A program made the position numbers and the translations under genes. The notes beneath the pieces are model-generated. The model was given only the letters and a program-made list of their open reading frames with translations, did no database searches and was not told the DNA's origin. Positions 1-9,775 of a stretch of 21,167 nt of DNA are shown here, in pieces. Source of the DNA: Zelonia costaricensis (Eukaryota > Euglenozoa > Kinetoplastea > Trypanosomatida > Trypanosomatidae); assembly GCA_030849075.1 (NCBI GenBank), contig JASAOO010003086.1, positions 1 through 21,167 of the forward strand. Direction: 5' to 3'. The stretch's first letter is position 1, and the number at the start of each line of letters is the position of its first letter.

Positions 1-312
1 TCATCGACCGCTGCCGCCGCCGCCCCCCTTCTCCCCCCTCCCCCCCTCCACCTCTCTGCGTTCGTTGGGAACTGGAAGGCGCCCTCTGAAGTCGGAACAG
101 CTTCGCCCCCTCCCCCTTCCTCCTTCCACTGTTGTGGAAGTCGTGCCCGCAGGCAACTCCGCACGCAGCCGCCTACTCATACACACACGCATACACGCGC
201 GCGCACGGGCACGAAGGCGGAGTGTGTGACCGACACCAAAGAAAGACGAAAGGAAAGCAGCGAAAGAAGACAGACGAAGAGAAAGCACCACATCGTGTAT
301 TGAAAGCGCCTT

Positions 313-490
313 TGTGTGTGTCTGTGTGCGTGTGCGTGTGTGCTGCTCACGAGGTGGTCGATCGTTTTCAGTGTCTGCGCGCAGTCAGGAGGACGCGGAG
401 CACTGCGCGTATCACTCACTTTATTTCCGCGCCCTCCCCGACTCGCACACACACCCACCCACACACACACACACACTCAGAGAGAGAGAG
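313..490. repeat. TG, CA and AG microsatellite cluster
   Basis: A TG-rich tract at 313-342 is followed about 100 bases later by a CA-rich tract (446-476) that runs almost directly into an AG tract (479-490). The TG and CA arms are mutually complementary and could pair within a transcript. Tracts like these are common in Leishmania non-coding DNA and are probably length-polymorphic. Confidence 0.85.
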
Positions 491-1038
491 CGAGCTTGTA
501 GATCCACGCACCTTTTCTGCGCCCGAGTTCTCTCTGCCATCACTCTTGTTCCAAGGGCACCCGCACCACACGCGCACGTGGGTCTTCTCTCTTCTTTTCC
601 GTTTCCTTTCTGGCTGCTGCTATCCTTATTGCCGTCGCGTCGTATCCCTCCCCCCACTTTTTTCTCTCCATCTCCTCCCGGTTTCTTCATCTTTTCGCTT
701 TACTTGTTGCCGGCTGGCGCGTTCTGAACGGCCTTCCTTCTTCCCCCTTTTTTTTGTTCACCATTTTACCCTCCTTCGCCTCGCCTCGCTTCCCGTGTGC
801 AGCTGCGTCAGAGCTGCCGTTTTCTCCTTCCCCACCACCCATCCGATCGACGCCTGAGCTGGCTCGCTCTCGCCCGTCCTTCGCTTTCTCACCGTTCTTC
901 ACCCGCGCTGACGACTCTCTCTCTCTCTCGAGAGAGCCGCTGCACCGAAACCTCAAACACATCACACCGTCACGCAACCGCGCGCACACGCCCTCCCGCC
1001 CCCTTTGACCTATCCTTGAGTTTCCTTTCTTGTGACCA

Positions 1039-1056
1039 GGTGTGTGTGTGTGTGTG
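1039..1056. repeat. TG dinucleotide microsatellite
   Basis: About eight perfect TG units follow the sequence ccagg. The tract lies about 35 bases before the only upstream ATG (1091). It is a simple repeat with no coding role that I can see. Confidence 0.9.
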
Positions 1057-1090
1057 CGTCTGCTTTTTCACGTGCTTATCCAGCCATTGC

Positions 1091-1096
1091 ATGTAG
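1091..1096 (+). promoter_or_regulatory. Start-stop minimal uORF (ATG-TAG)
   Basis: This is the only ATG on the + strand between position 1 and the CDS start at 2035, and it is followed immediately by the stop codon TAG. If it lies in the mature 5' UTR, a scanning ribosome would meet a start-stop element. Such minimal uORFs can pause ribosomes in other eukaryotes. Whether the mRNA leader extends this far upstream is unknown, so a regulatory role is only a possibility. Confidence 0.35.
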
Positions 1097-1543
1097 CTAA
1101 CCGCCACCTCGCTCCATCTTTCCCCCACTTCCCCTTCTCCCTCACCCACCATCCCCTGTATCTACCTCGCCCTCGTGCCTCTCCCTCTTCTACCCACTCC
1201 CCGGCACGTCGTCGGCACTGCGCCCTGTGCCTCTCGTGCACCCCCCCTCCTCCCTCCCTCCCCTCCTGCCTCGTGCTTGCTCCTCGCACTCACGACGTCA
1301 GGCGAGTGCTGCACCGGCGCGCCATCCGCCTTCTATAGTTCCTATTTATCGCTCGCTGCTGAGCTTCATCGAGTAGGCCAGGTGCACCCACAGACGCCAG
1401 CACGCGTACACACAGACACACAGAGGCACACGCACCTACTCCCACGCAGAAGGTCGCATTTGTTGACTCGCGTGCGGAATCGAGTAGGGAGTCCCCTGGA
1501 CTGTCTTATAGCTGTAAAGACTACCGCACCTCGTTGCTTGCAT

Positions 1544-1769
1544 CCCCCCCCCCCCCGCGCGTCGCCTCCTCCCGTGGCGCCCGTCGCGTCCCCACTACCT
1601 TTTCTCGTTTCTTTCGCGCCCCGCCTGCACCATCACCCTTCTTCGCAACTCGCTCTCTTTCTCTCTCGGTGGGTTTGTGTGTGGTTTGCTGGCGTGTACG
1701 TCTGTGTGCTTCCGCTTTGTGTTTTCCCCGCTGAGTCCCACTTGTCTTTTTCCCCGGCGCTTCCCCCTC
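1544..1769 (+). repeat. Tandem duplication, copy 1
   Basis: The copy opens with a run of 13 C, continues with cgcgcgtcgcctcctcc-type sequence, a CT-rich stretch, a TG-rich stretch and the pyrimidine-rich end ttccccctc. It matches 1771-1996 at a constant offset of 227 bases with only a handful of substitutions (for example actacc against accccc near 1595 and 1822, and catcaccc against catcactc), which is roughly 98% identity by eye. The period is not a multiple of three, so the copies are not in the same frame, in keeping with non-coding status. Confidence 0.93.
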
Positions 1770-1770
1770 N
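1770..1770. other. Ambiguous base (N) at the duplication junction
   Basis: This is the single N in the window, placed directly before the second 13-C run. It shows that the assembler could not resolve this point, so the C-run length, and possibly the number of duplicate copies, is uncertain. Confidence 0.98.
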
Positions 1771-1996
1771 CCCCCCCCCCCCCGCGCGTCGCCTCCTCCC
1801 GTGGCGCCCGTCGCGTCCCCACCCCCTTTTCTCGTTTCTTTCGCGCCCCGCCTGCACCATCACTCTTCTTCGCAACTCGCTCTTTCTCTCTCTCGGTGGG
1901 TTTGTGTGTGGTTTGCTGGCGTGTACGTCTGTGTGCTTCCGCTTTGTGTTTTCCCCGCTGAGTCCCACTTGTCTTTTTCCCCGGCGCTTCCCCCTC
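1771..1996 (+). repeat. Tandem duplication, copy 2
   Basis: This near-identical second copy starts with another run of 13 C and ends 38 bases before the ATG of the giant gene. Its last part (from about 1963) forms the pyrimidine tract that probably directs trans-splicing of this gene, so the duplication creates two closely similar candidate acceptor regions 227 bases apart. The identical C-run lengths and high identity point to a recent duplication, or to an assembly artefact. Confidence 0.93.
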
Positions 1997-2023
1997 CTTC
2001 TCGTTCTCCACCCCAGTCATCAG
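1963..2023 (+). promoter_or_regulatory. Candidate pyrimidine tract and spliced-leader acceptor sites
   Basis: A pyrimidine-rich stretch from about 1963 to 2014 leads to the first downstream AG at 2015-2016 (ccccag), with further AGs at 2022-2023 and 2032-2033. Another AG at 1961-1962 follows the preceding CT/TG-rich sequence, and copy 1 offers an equivalent one 227 bases earlier. Trans-splicing at 2016 would leave an 18-nt 5' UTR, at 1962 a 72-nt UTR; an acceptor further upstream would give a much longer leader. Position and composition fit kinetoplastid acceptors, but the site used is unknown. Confidence 0.45.
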
Positions 2024-2034
2024 CGCATCCCAGC

Positions 2035-5000
2035 ATGACGACTCTACCAACGACGAGCGGCAGCAGCGGCAAGCGCGGCGAGAGCGCAGCTGCGGCTGCG
2101 CCGTCACCGCGGCAACGCCCGGCGCAGGCCGAACCTTCTCCAGGAGCGTCCAGCAAGTCCATCAGCACTACGAGCAGTAGCGGCACCACCACCACCGCCA
2201 CCACCGGGGCGAGCACCCTGACGGGCTCCCCCGCCACCCTCACGGCCTCCAAGCCCTCCAGCGAGGGTGGCGGCGGCGGCGGCGGCAACCTTAAAGACGC
2301 AGCCGACACCGCCACAGGCAGTGGGGATGGGGGGACATCACAGAAGAGGCCGCGCAACGGGGTGGGCATCGCCGGGGCGGCCCCAAAATATGGCATGTAC
2401 GGCATCGCCAGCCCCGCCCCGTCGCGCAAGACCAAGGCATCCGCCAACGCCGCAACCCGCAGGCCCACCGCGGCGCCGCAGCCCGCGGCGACGCCCACGC
2501 CACCCAAGAGCCCGGCCGCGGCACGTGCCCTGACGGCGCAACGCGGTGAGGCCGGGGCGGCAACTCCTGCAGCGGCCCTGAAGCAGCAGCGGAGCCCGCG
2601 TCAGCGTGCCAGCGGAAGCAGCGAGGGGAGCAATGGCGCCGGTCCGCGAAAGCACGGCGTGTCCACCAGCGGCGCCGCCGGGTCACACACCCCGGCTGGC
2701 CTTGCGGCCGAGCCGACAGGCTTGAGCCTGCCCCCGGCAAGCCACGGACACACGAGCCCTACCGCCCGCCGCGGCACCGCAGCCGCAAGTGCCGCAGGCG
2801 GCGGCACACGCCGCGAGAGCGACGATGCGGCAACGCATGGCTTTCCCTCCCCCACGGGCTCTGTTCCGCGTCGACGTGCCCCAGCGCTGCACGAGACGGT
2901 GCCGAAGCGCGGCTCTAAGGAGCTCGGCCTCCTCGGCGCCGCCCCGCTCATCTCCCTCGTCGATGTTGGGCCCACGAGCATCACCACCATCTCTAGCGCG
3001 ACGACGACGACGACGAGTACCACCGCGGCGGCTTCCGCGGACTTCGCGTCTGGGGAGCGTCAGCACACCAGCGGCAACATTTCCAGCACGTGGCGGAGCA
3101 CGGAGCCGCCGCGCAAGCCAAGTCGACTGGCGGGCATGCCAGCACCATCGCCATCTGCGGCGGCGTCCTTGGCAGCCGCAGCGGGCGCAGTCCCGTCCAC
3201 GCCATCGCCCCTGCGTCGCCGTCGTGATCGCCGCAGCGACAGTGGTAGCGGCACGGTTGCTACTGCTGCGGCGGCGGCCGGCGGCAGCGGTGGTAGTGAG
3301 GGCGCCAGCGATGCCCTCCCGTACGTGTCCGTGTCCAGCCGCGCCAGCCCCGCGACGCCGTCTACCGTGCAGGGCCCCAGCGGCGCCGCAACTCCTCAGC
3401 CGCACGGAGCCGCGACACTGCTGGGCACCAGCATCACCGCGGGTGGCGTCGGCGAGCCGCGTCGATCGCAGTTCGGCGGGCGGGGTCAGTCGTTCGCGCA
3501 ACCAGGCTCTCCTGCGTACCGCCCGACCGGCGGGGCTCTCTCGAGCACCGCGGCCGCCGGGACGGGCGGGTCGAGTGGGGGTCCCCTCCCCGACTCCACT
3601 CCCACCACGGCACACCGCACCGCGGCTGTACCGCGACTGTCTGTCCCGATCTCTGCCGACGCGGCCTGCGCCGCGGCAGCCATCAAGACGCCGACCTCGC
3701 GCTTCAACACGGACGCCTCGCCGCACCACCGCGCCATGCCGCAGCGTCTCGCCCCCATCACGGCTGCCATCACCACCGCGCAGCCCACCACCACCACTTC
3801 CGCCGCACCTGGTGAGCGCAAGAGCCTCACAGACCCGGGCACGATCGCCCACACGCCGACGAGATTGTCCATGACGGCTCTAATACCCACCATCACCGCC
3901 ACCACACGGCCCCAGTCCACCACGGGAGGCGCTTCCAGCAGCGGCACAGCAAGCTCCAGCGCTGTCAGCCCCCTCATCGCGGGCAGCGCGGACGCGCGTG
4001 CCTCCACGAGCTCCGCGGTGGCGCCGGCCAGAGGGGAGAGTACCTTGCCGGACGCGCCTCCGCCGCTCGTGGACGTCGCGACTGCCATTGCGCTGGTCGG
4101 CAATGGTGGTGGTGGTCCGCCTGCGCGCCATGCCACGCTCGGCCCGCTCATGGCTTCGCCACTGTCCTCCTCAGGAAACTCGTCAGACGCGCTGCCGCGC
4201 ACCTCCGGCGGGGGCAGCAGCGGCGGCGGAGCTGCTACTGGTGCTGCTGCTGCTGCTGCCAGTCCAAGTACCGGAGGAGGCACCGCCTCTGGGCGCCTGC
4301 AGCTGCGAGCTCGCCAGCGCCGCTCGACCGACCTCTTCGCGAGTATGTCCAGCGTACTGTCCACGACGAACGCGGCTGCCGTCGTCACGGCAGGCACGGG
4401 GCGAGCAACCCTGGCCGCGGTGTCCAGCAGCCCGCTTGCAGCGACCACGCCCGCGCCACAGCAGCAGCAGCCACCGCTGCGAGGTTTGCGCGCCTCTGTC
4501 GACGGCGATGACGGCGCCGGCAGCAGCGGTGAGCCAGCGGTGGCGCCGATGCCGATGCCGGTCTTCACCCGCGTCGTCGCCCCGCCAGGCACGGAGGGGT
4601 CTGCTTCGCTGCCCTCACCGGGCTCGTCAGGCACCGCGGCGCCTGGAGTCGCGGCCCTCGGGCCCTCGCTGCTGCTGCGCAGCTCCCTCTCCACCATCTG
4701 CTCCTCCTCCACGATGAACGCCTCCTTCCTGCCGCGGCAGGGGGCCGTTTCGCTTCTTGCCGGGGCCTCCGCCGCCCACGCCGCGCACTCCGGCACCACC
4801 GCGCCTGGGGTGCACCCGGCCGGCGACGCGTCCAGCGGCCGACTGGGCTTTCTTGCACCGCGCGGTGGGGGCGGTAGCGGCGTCTTGAACGGGAGCAGCT
4901 CCACAATCCACAGCACCGGCGCCACCGCCATCTCCCCGTCGCTGTCGACGCGCGTGTGGCAGCAACACCAGCAGCAGCGCCGCAGCGAAGTCAGCGAGGC

Positions 5001-8000
5001 GGGCGACCCGAGCACCACGGTGCCGACGGTACTCCTGCGAGACGGGCACATCACCCAGCAGCGACTGAGCGGGCATCAGACGACGGCGCTGGTGGCTGGC
5101 GGGGCGGCGGCCCAGTACCGCGCCCCACCAACCCTTCACGCACTCGACATTGTGGGCGTCGACGAGGACGAAGACGTGGCGCGGGCGGCGGTGTGCGCAG
5201 CAGCCGGCCAGCTCCTGCAGACCTCGCGACCGACGAGGCTGGCGCACCACGGAAGCAGTGACCCCGCACCCGATCACAGCAACGCGAACCGGTCGTCGGC
5301 GTCGACGATGTCCGCAGTGGCCCCGCCGGGGGCTGATCTCGGCGTGCTGATGCGGCCGAACCGCGACAGCGCGGCGGGCGAGGACTCATTCGGGCGACAG
5401 GAGATGCTGGCGCGTTCGAACAGCCGCCTGAGCTTCGACTGCGCCCCCTTCGCCCAGACGACGCCGCTGCAGCCAGCGTTGATTGCCACGACCGCCGCGG
5501 ACGCTGGCGGCGGCTCTGCGGCGGCCCAGCGCGGCGTGCTGTCCCTCTTCGCCGAGGCCCGCTCCTCCTGCGGCGCCTCCGCGGCGGCTACGCTGGCGGC
5601 CGCGTCGGGCGACGCGTCCGGCGAGCGGCAGCAGCGGCGCACTGCGCCCCTCGAGGACGTCGACGATGGCGAGCGCACCGTCCTGGCGGGGCGCGAGGTG
5701 GCGCGGCATGCCGGCGAGGAGGAGGTCTCGCTCAAGACACCCTCCACAGTGACGGCGAGCCCTGCTGAGTTGGCGGCGGCGGCGGCGGGGAAGACGGTGC
5801 TGCCGGGCTGGGTGGCCCCTGCTGCCGCTGCCGCGTCGTGTGGGAACGTGATGGCCACCCCCGCGGGCGCCTCCCTCACGAGTACGCAGCGCGCCTCGCT
5901 CACGTCGCCGCCCGACCTCGCCGCGACGCACAAGCAGCGTTCAGCGCTAAAGGACGACTTGTGGGCGGAGGCGGTGCCGCCAACGCAGTTTGGCGCCACG
6001 CACCCCGTCCCTGCTGGTGCGACCGCTGTGGTTGCTGCAGCACAGGCGAAGATGCTTGCCTCGCCAGACACGGTGACGACGGTGACGACGACGCCGACGA
6101 GCGATGGCACGACGCCGCTGACGTTGACGTCGCTGCGGCTCGTTGGCAGCCCACTGGAGGCGCTCGCGTCCGTTGCCACGGCGCAGGCGGGCGGCGCCCA
6201 AGTCGATGCGCACATGTCCGGGTCCGGGTTCGAGACGTCGTCTTCGTGTTCCCGCGGCGCGGATGGGCCCTTCGCCAGCTCCGCGCGCTCCTCTATTCCA
6301 ACAGCCCTCATCGCCAGCGGGACCATGCTGATGCCAGCGGCCGGCGGCGGCAGCAGCAGCACCACGAATCTTCCGTACGCCACCGTGCAAGCTGCGCCGC
6401 GCGCCGCCTCGGCCCACCCCCGCGCCTCCCGCTCCTGCTCCGTCGCGGCGTCCACCACCTCGTCGAACACTCTCACCTCCCCCGACCGCAGGCGAGGCTC
6501 GATGATCGGTGGCAGCCCGCTGCCGCAGCCAACCTCAAGGGCGGCGGCAGCGGCGTGGGGGGAGCAGCAGCAGCAGCAGCAAGAGGAGCAACAGCTGCAG
6601 CCACACCGCTTCAGCACGTCGCTTCCCTTCTCGGAGTCGATCACCTCGGCAACGGCCACTGCGGCGGCGCCCAAGGCGGTGCTTCTGTCCGCCAACCGCT
6701 CGCGCACGACATCCGTGTCGTCCGACGCCGAGCCGCGCCGTGAGCGCCGCAGCTTTGCCGCGTCGACGGCGCCGACGCTGATATCGCGCAAGAGCAGCTT
6801 CCCGCCCCTCAGCGACACGGCCGCTATGCTGGATCTGGACGAAGCCTTCACGCCAGACAGCAAGTTGCCCTTCTCTGGCGACACCACCGCGCAGACCACA
6901 GACAGCACGCCCGAGTCCGCAGCGCTGCGGTCGCCTTCCCCGGCGGTGCGGGCGCTGCCACTGCCGCAACAGCAACCCGACGCAAGCGCTGCTGCGACCG
7001 ATGCGCCACCGGCGGCGACGTCGCTGCCGACGCGACTGGTCGCCCCACCGTCACCGCCGCAGTCGCCGACGGAGTCGCGCGGCCCGGCGGCACAACCGAT
7101 TTCGCCTACGCTGGCGAGAATCAATGCACGGCGGGAGTCGCAGGAGTCGCGTGGCACCGCGGGCACACCCATCACCGTCGGCTCCGCCACCACCGCCTTC
7201 ACCCACCCGTCGCAGAGCTTCACGGAGGGCTCGCTCAGCGACGTGGGCGGGTCGATGCACACGCACCGCTTCATCTCTGTGTCGCGGTTGGTCCTCAGCA
7301 CCTCCAGCGCGCACAAGGCAGGCCTGGTCGTGGGGGCGGGCGTGCCCAGCCCCAACGAGGTCACTGCTGCGTCGTCGGCGTCCACGGCGGTGCGGGACCA
7401 GCTCACGCTCAGCGCGTCCCCGACCGCCGCCTCGACGACCATGTCCACCGCGGTCCTCGGCCTCGGGCTACCCAGCGGCAGCTCCGAGGGCAACACTGGC
7501 GTCGACGTGGACAACAACTCTCGCAGACCAAGCGAAGTTCTTACCACGGAGAGCCGCACCCCAGTCACCCCTGGTCAGTCGTCCTCGCTGGGGTCTGCGA
7601 TAGCGAGCCCCGGTGCAGCAGCTGCGGTGGCGGCGACGGCCGCGTCGTCTGGCAGCAGCACGCTGCTCCCGCCCCCCGGCGTTGTGCGGGTGATGGAGCT
7701 GCCCGCGTACCGCGCCCTCCTGTCGGCGACCGTGGATGAGCGGCTCATCACGGAGGCGAAGACGCCTGCGTCCTCGTCGCGGCGCGGCAGTGTTGGCCGC
7801 GACGCTGGGCGACCGCGGCTGACGTCCTTTGTGTCGGCGAACGGCACGTCGCTGCCCAACGACGACCCGCTGCACACTTCGACGTCGGCGTACGCGTCCA
7901 CCAACACCGAGACGGAGGCGTCGGCGACGATGTCGCACCCGAGCGCGCTGAGCGAGGACCCCTGCTCCACGCGGCGGCATCGCAACTCCAAGACACTCAC

Positions 8001-9742
8001 GGCGCCGGCTGGTGACACGCGGTCGCGGCTCGCGCGGCTGTTCGACAGCGACAGGACCTCTTCGACGACGATGACAGACTCCACGACGGGCACGGAGGTG
8101 GGCACCGACGGCTGCGTGCTGCGCGCGGTGAGCTCGACGTGGCACACCCAAGGCTCCAGCTTCAACTCGGTTGCCGCCTTCACGGCGAGCAGCACCATGT
8201 GCACTACCGCCCGTGGTGAGACGTCGACGACGATCCCCTTTGGTGACGGCTCCCTCTCCGCCGACTCGCCGCTGCTGATCCGCGACGGCACGCAGGTGGG
8301 GCCCGGCGTGTGGTTGTCGAGCACGACGCGGCGCCGCTCCGTCGCGGGCACGGCGGGCGCGCTGCACATTGTGCCGCCACAGCCCCCGCCACCGCCACCG
8401 TCGGCATCAGCGTCGGGGCCAGCCGCCGCCGCGGGTGGGGCGTCCCCAGCGCCAGGGCGAGAAGACGTGCCCCTTCTCCCGAACCTCACCGAGGGCGCAT
8501 TGCCGGCTCCGCCTCAGTCCACACTGCAGGAGGCGATATCGTCGTCCTTCGATGATTCGGTGCGGGGCGCCGGCCGCTCTGAGCGCGTCGGGACGGCGGT
8601 GTGGGCTTCGAGCGATTGGTCTGTCAGCTCACGCCGCGCGTCGAGCTGCCCGCAACTCGACGCGAAGCAGGCAGCCGCGGCGGGCCAGCGGTCTCGCCGC
8701 CGAAGCCCCACCCCTGAGAACATCGGCACTTCGCAACGTCGCTCTTCCACCGGGTCGGTGGTGGCGGCGACGGCCTCCGTGCGGGGCAGCAGCAGCGGTA
8801 TCGGCACGAGTAGCGCGACGTTGACGCTACGTAAGTTGTCGGCCACCGAGGAGGCGCCGCCGTCACCGGGGCTGCGCCTCCCCCGCCACGGCCTCGGCGG
8901 CAGCGGCAGCAGCGCCGGCACCACCCCGTCCGATACGGCGCTGTCGGCCACGGTGATCGTGGCGGCGGCGCAGCGGTCGCGTCACGGCCGGGGCACCGCC
9001 AACGCAGTCAACCGACTGGCCAGCAGCACTGCATCGCTCTTCTCGCACACGAGCACGCAGGCGCCGGCCGACGGACGCCGCGACGACGCGATGCGGCTTG
9101 GCGCCAGCGGAGACGCAGATGGCGATGCCGCCGTCCTCACCGTCGCCGCCGCCGCAGCAGCAGTGGCACCGGCGGGGGCGGAGTCTGGGCCTGTTGCGGT
9201 GCCCCCGCCCCTGACGGCGGTCGTGGTCAGCCCCCGCACGGGCCGGCCGCGCTCAAGGGCGACGTTGCCAAGGCACCACTCCACGTGCGATGGCAGTCGC
9301 TCGCCATCTCACCACGGCAGCGGCCACAGCACCGCCGCGCTGCCCTCAGTCTCGTCCGACTCCAGTGACCGCTCCAGCATCAGCAGCACCCACAGCGTGA
9401 AGAATGGCATCATGCACAAGGCATCCGTCGTGCTGGGCCGCCGCCTGCGGAGCCGCGGCTCTGCGGCCCGCACCGGCGCCCACTCCGCCGGCGAGCACGA
9501 GGAGAAGTGGCGGTCAACTTCGTCAACGTCGCCAGCGCGGCGCTATCACAGTGCCACGCCGGAAGGCCGAACCAGCGCCACGTCCGTCGCCGCTGCTCCC
9601 GCTTCGACTTCACTTCCAGCGAAGTTGGCGGTAATCGAGGCACCACCGCCGCTCTACGCAGGGCAGGGGCAGGCCGCGTACTCGCTCTTCCGCGACATCG
9701 CGGTCACGCACGCAATGGCAGCCGAACCCGGCAGCGCCTCTG

Positions 9743-9775
<33 letters not shown>

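Larger units (their letters stand above)
1..1543 (+). other. Upstream non-coding region (probable long 5' leader or intergenic sequence)
   Basis: I see no credible gene here. The + strand is dominated by C/T-rich runs, TG/CA repeats and short AG or CT repeats, and conceptual translations are only Ser/Pro/Phe/Arg-rich or Cys-Val-rich readings of these repeats. The + strand carries a single ATG, at 1091, and the next codon is TAG, so no ATG-initiated peptide can be made. A purine-rich patch (about 218-305) interrupts the pyrimidine-rich background. The nonamer tcgagtagg occurs at about 1369 and again at about 1480, flanking a CA-rich stretch. In kinetoplastids such regions hold 3' UTR, intergenic and 5' UTR sequence without a conventional promoter for each gene; where one ends and the next begins cannot be fixed without spliced-leader reads. 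Confidence 0.75.

Noticed and set aside
132..857. A 241-codon open frame on the + strand in the upstream region
   Set aside because: It has no ATG start, and its product is a translation of microsatellites and pyrimidine runs (His-Thr and Cys-Val strings, Ser/Pro/Phe-rich) with no protein-like pattern.
1801..2034. N-terminal extension of the giant frame to an upstream GTG
   Set aside because: The frame is open here but has no ATG; the peptide is only a reading of CT/TG repeats within duplication copy 2, and nuclear genes in this group start at ATG.
5274..7568. A 764-codon open frame on the - strand inside the giant gene, with others at 3486-5054 and 15480-16958
   Set aside because: These are antisense shadows expected when a GC-rich coding frame contains few stop triplets on the opposite strand; pyrimidine bias of the flanks supports + strand transcription only.
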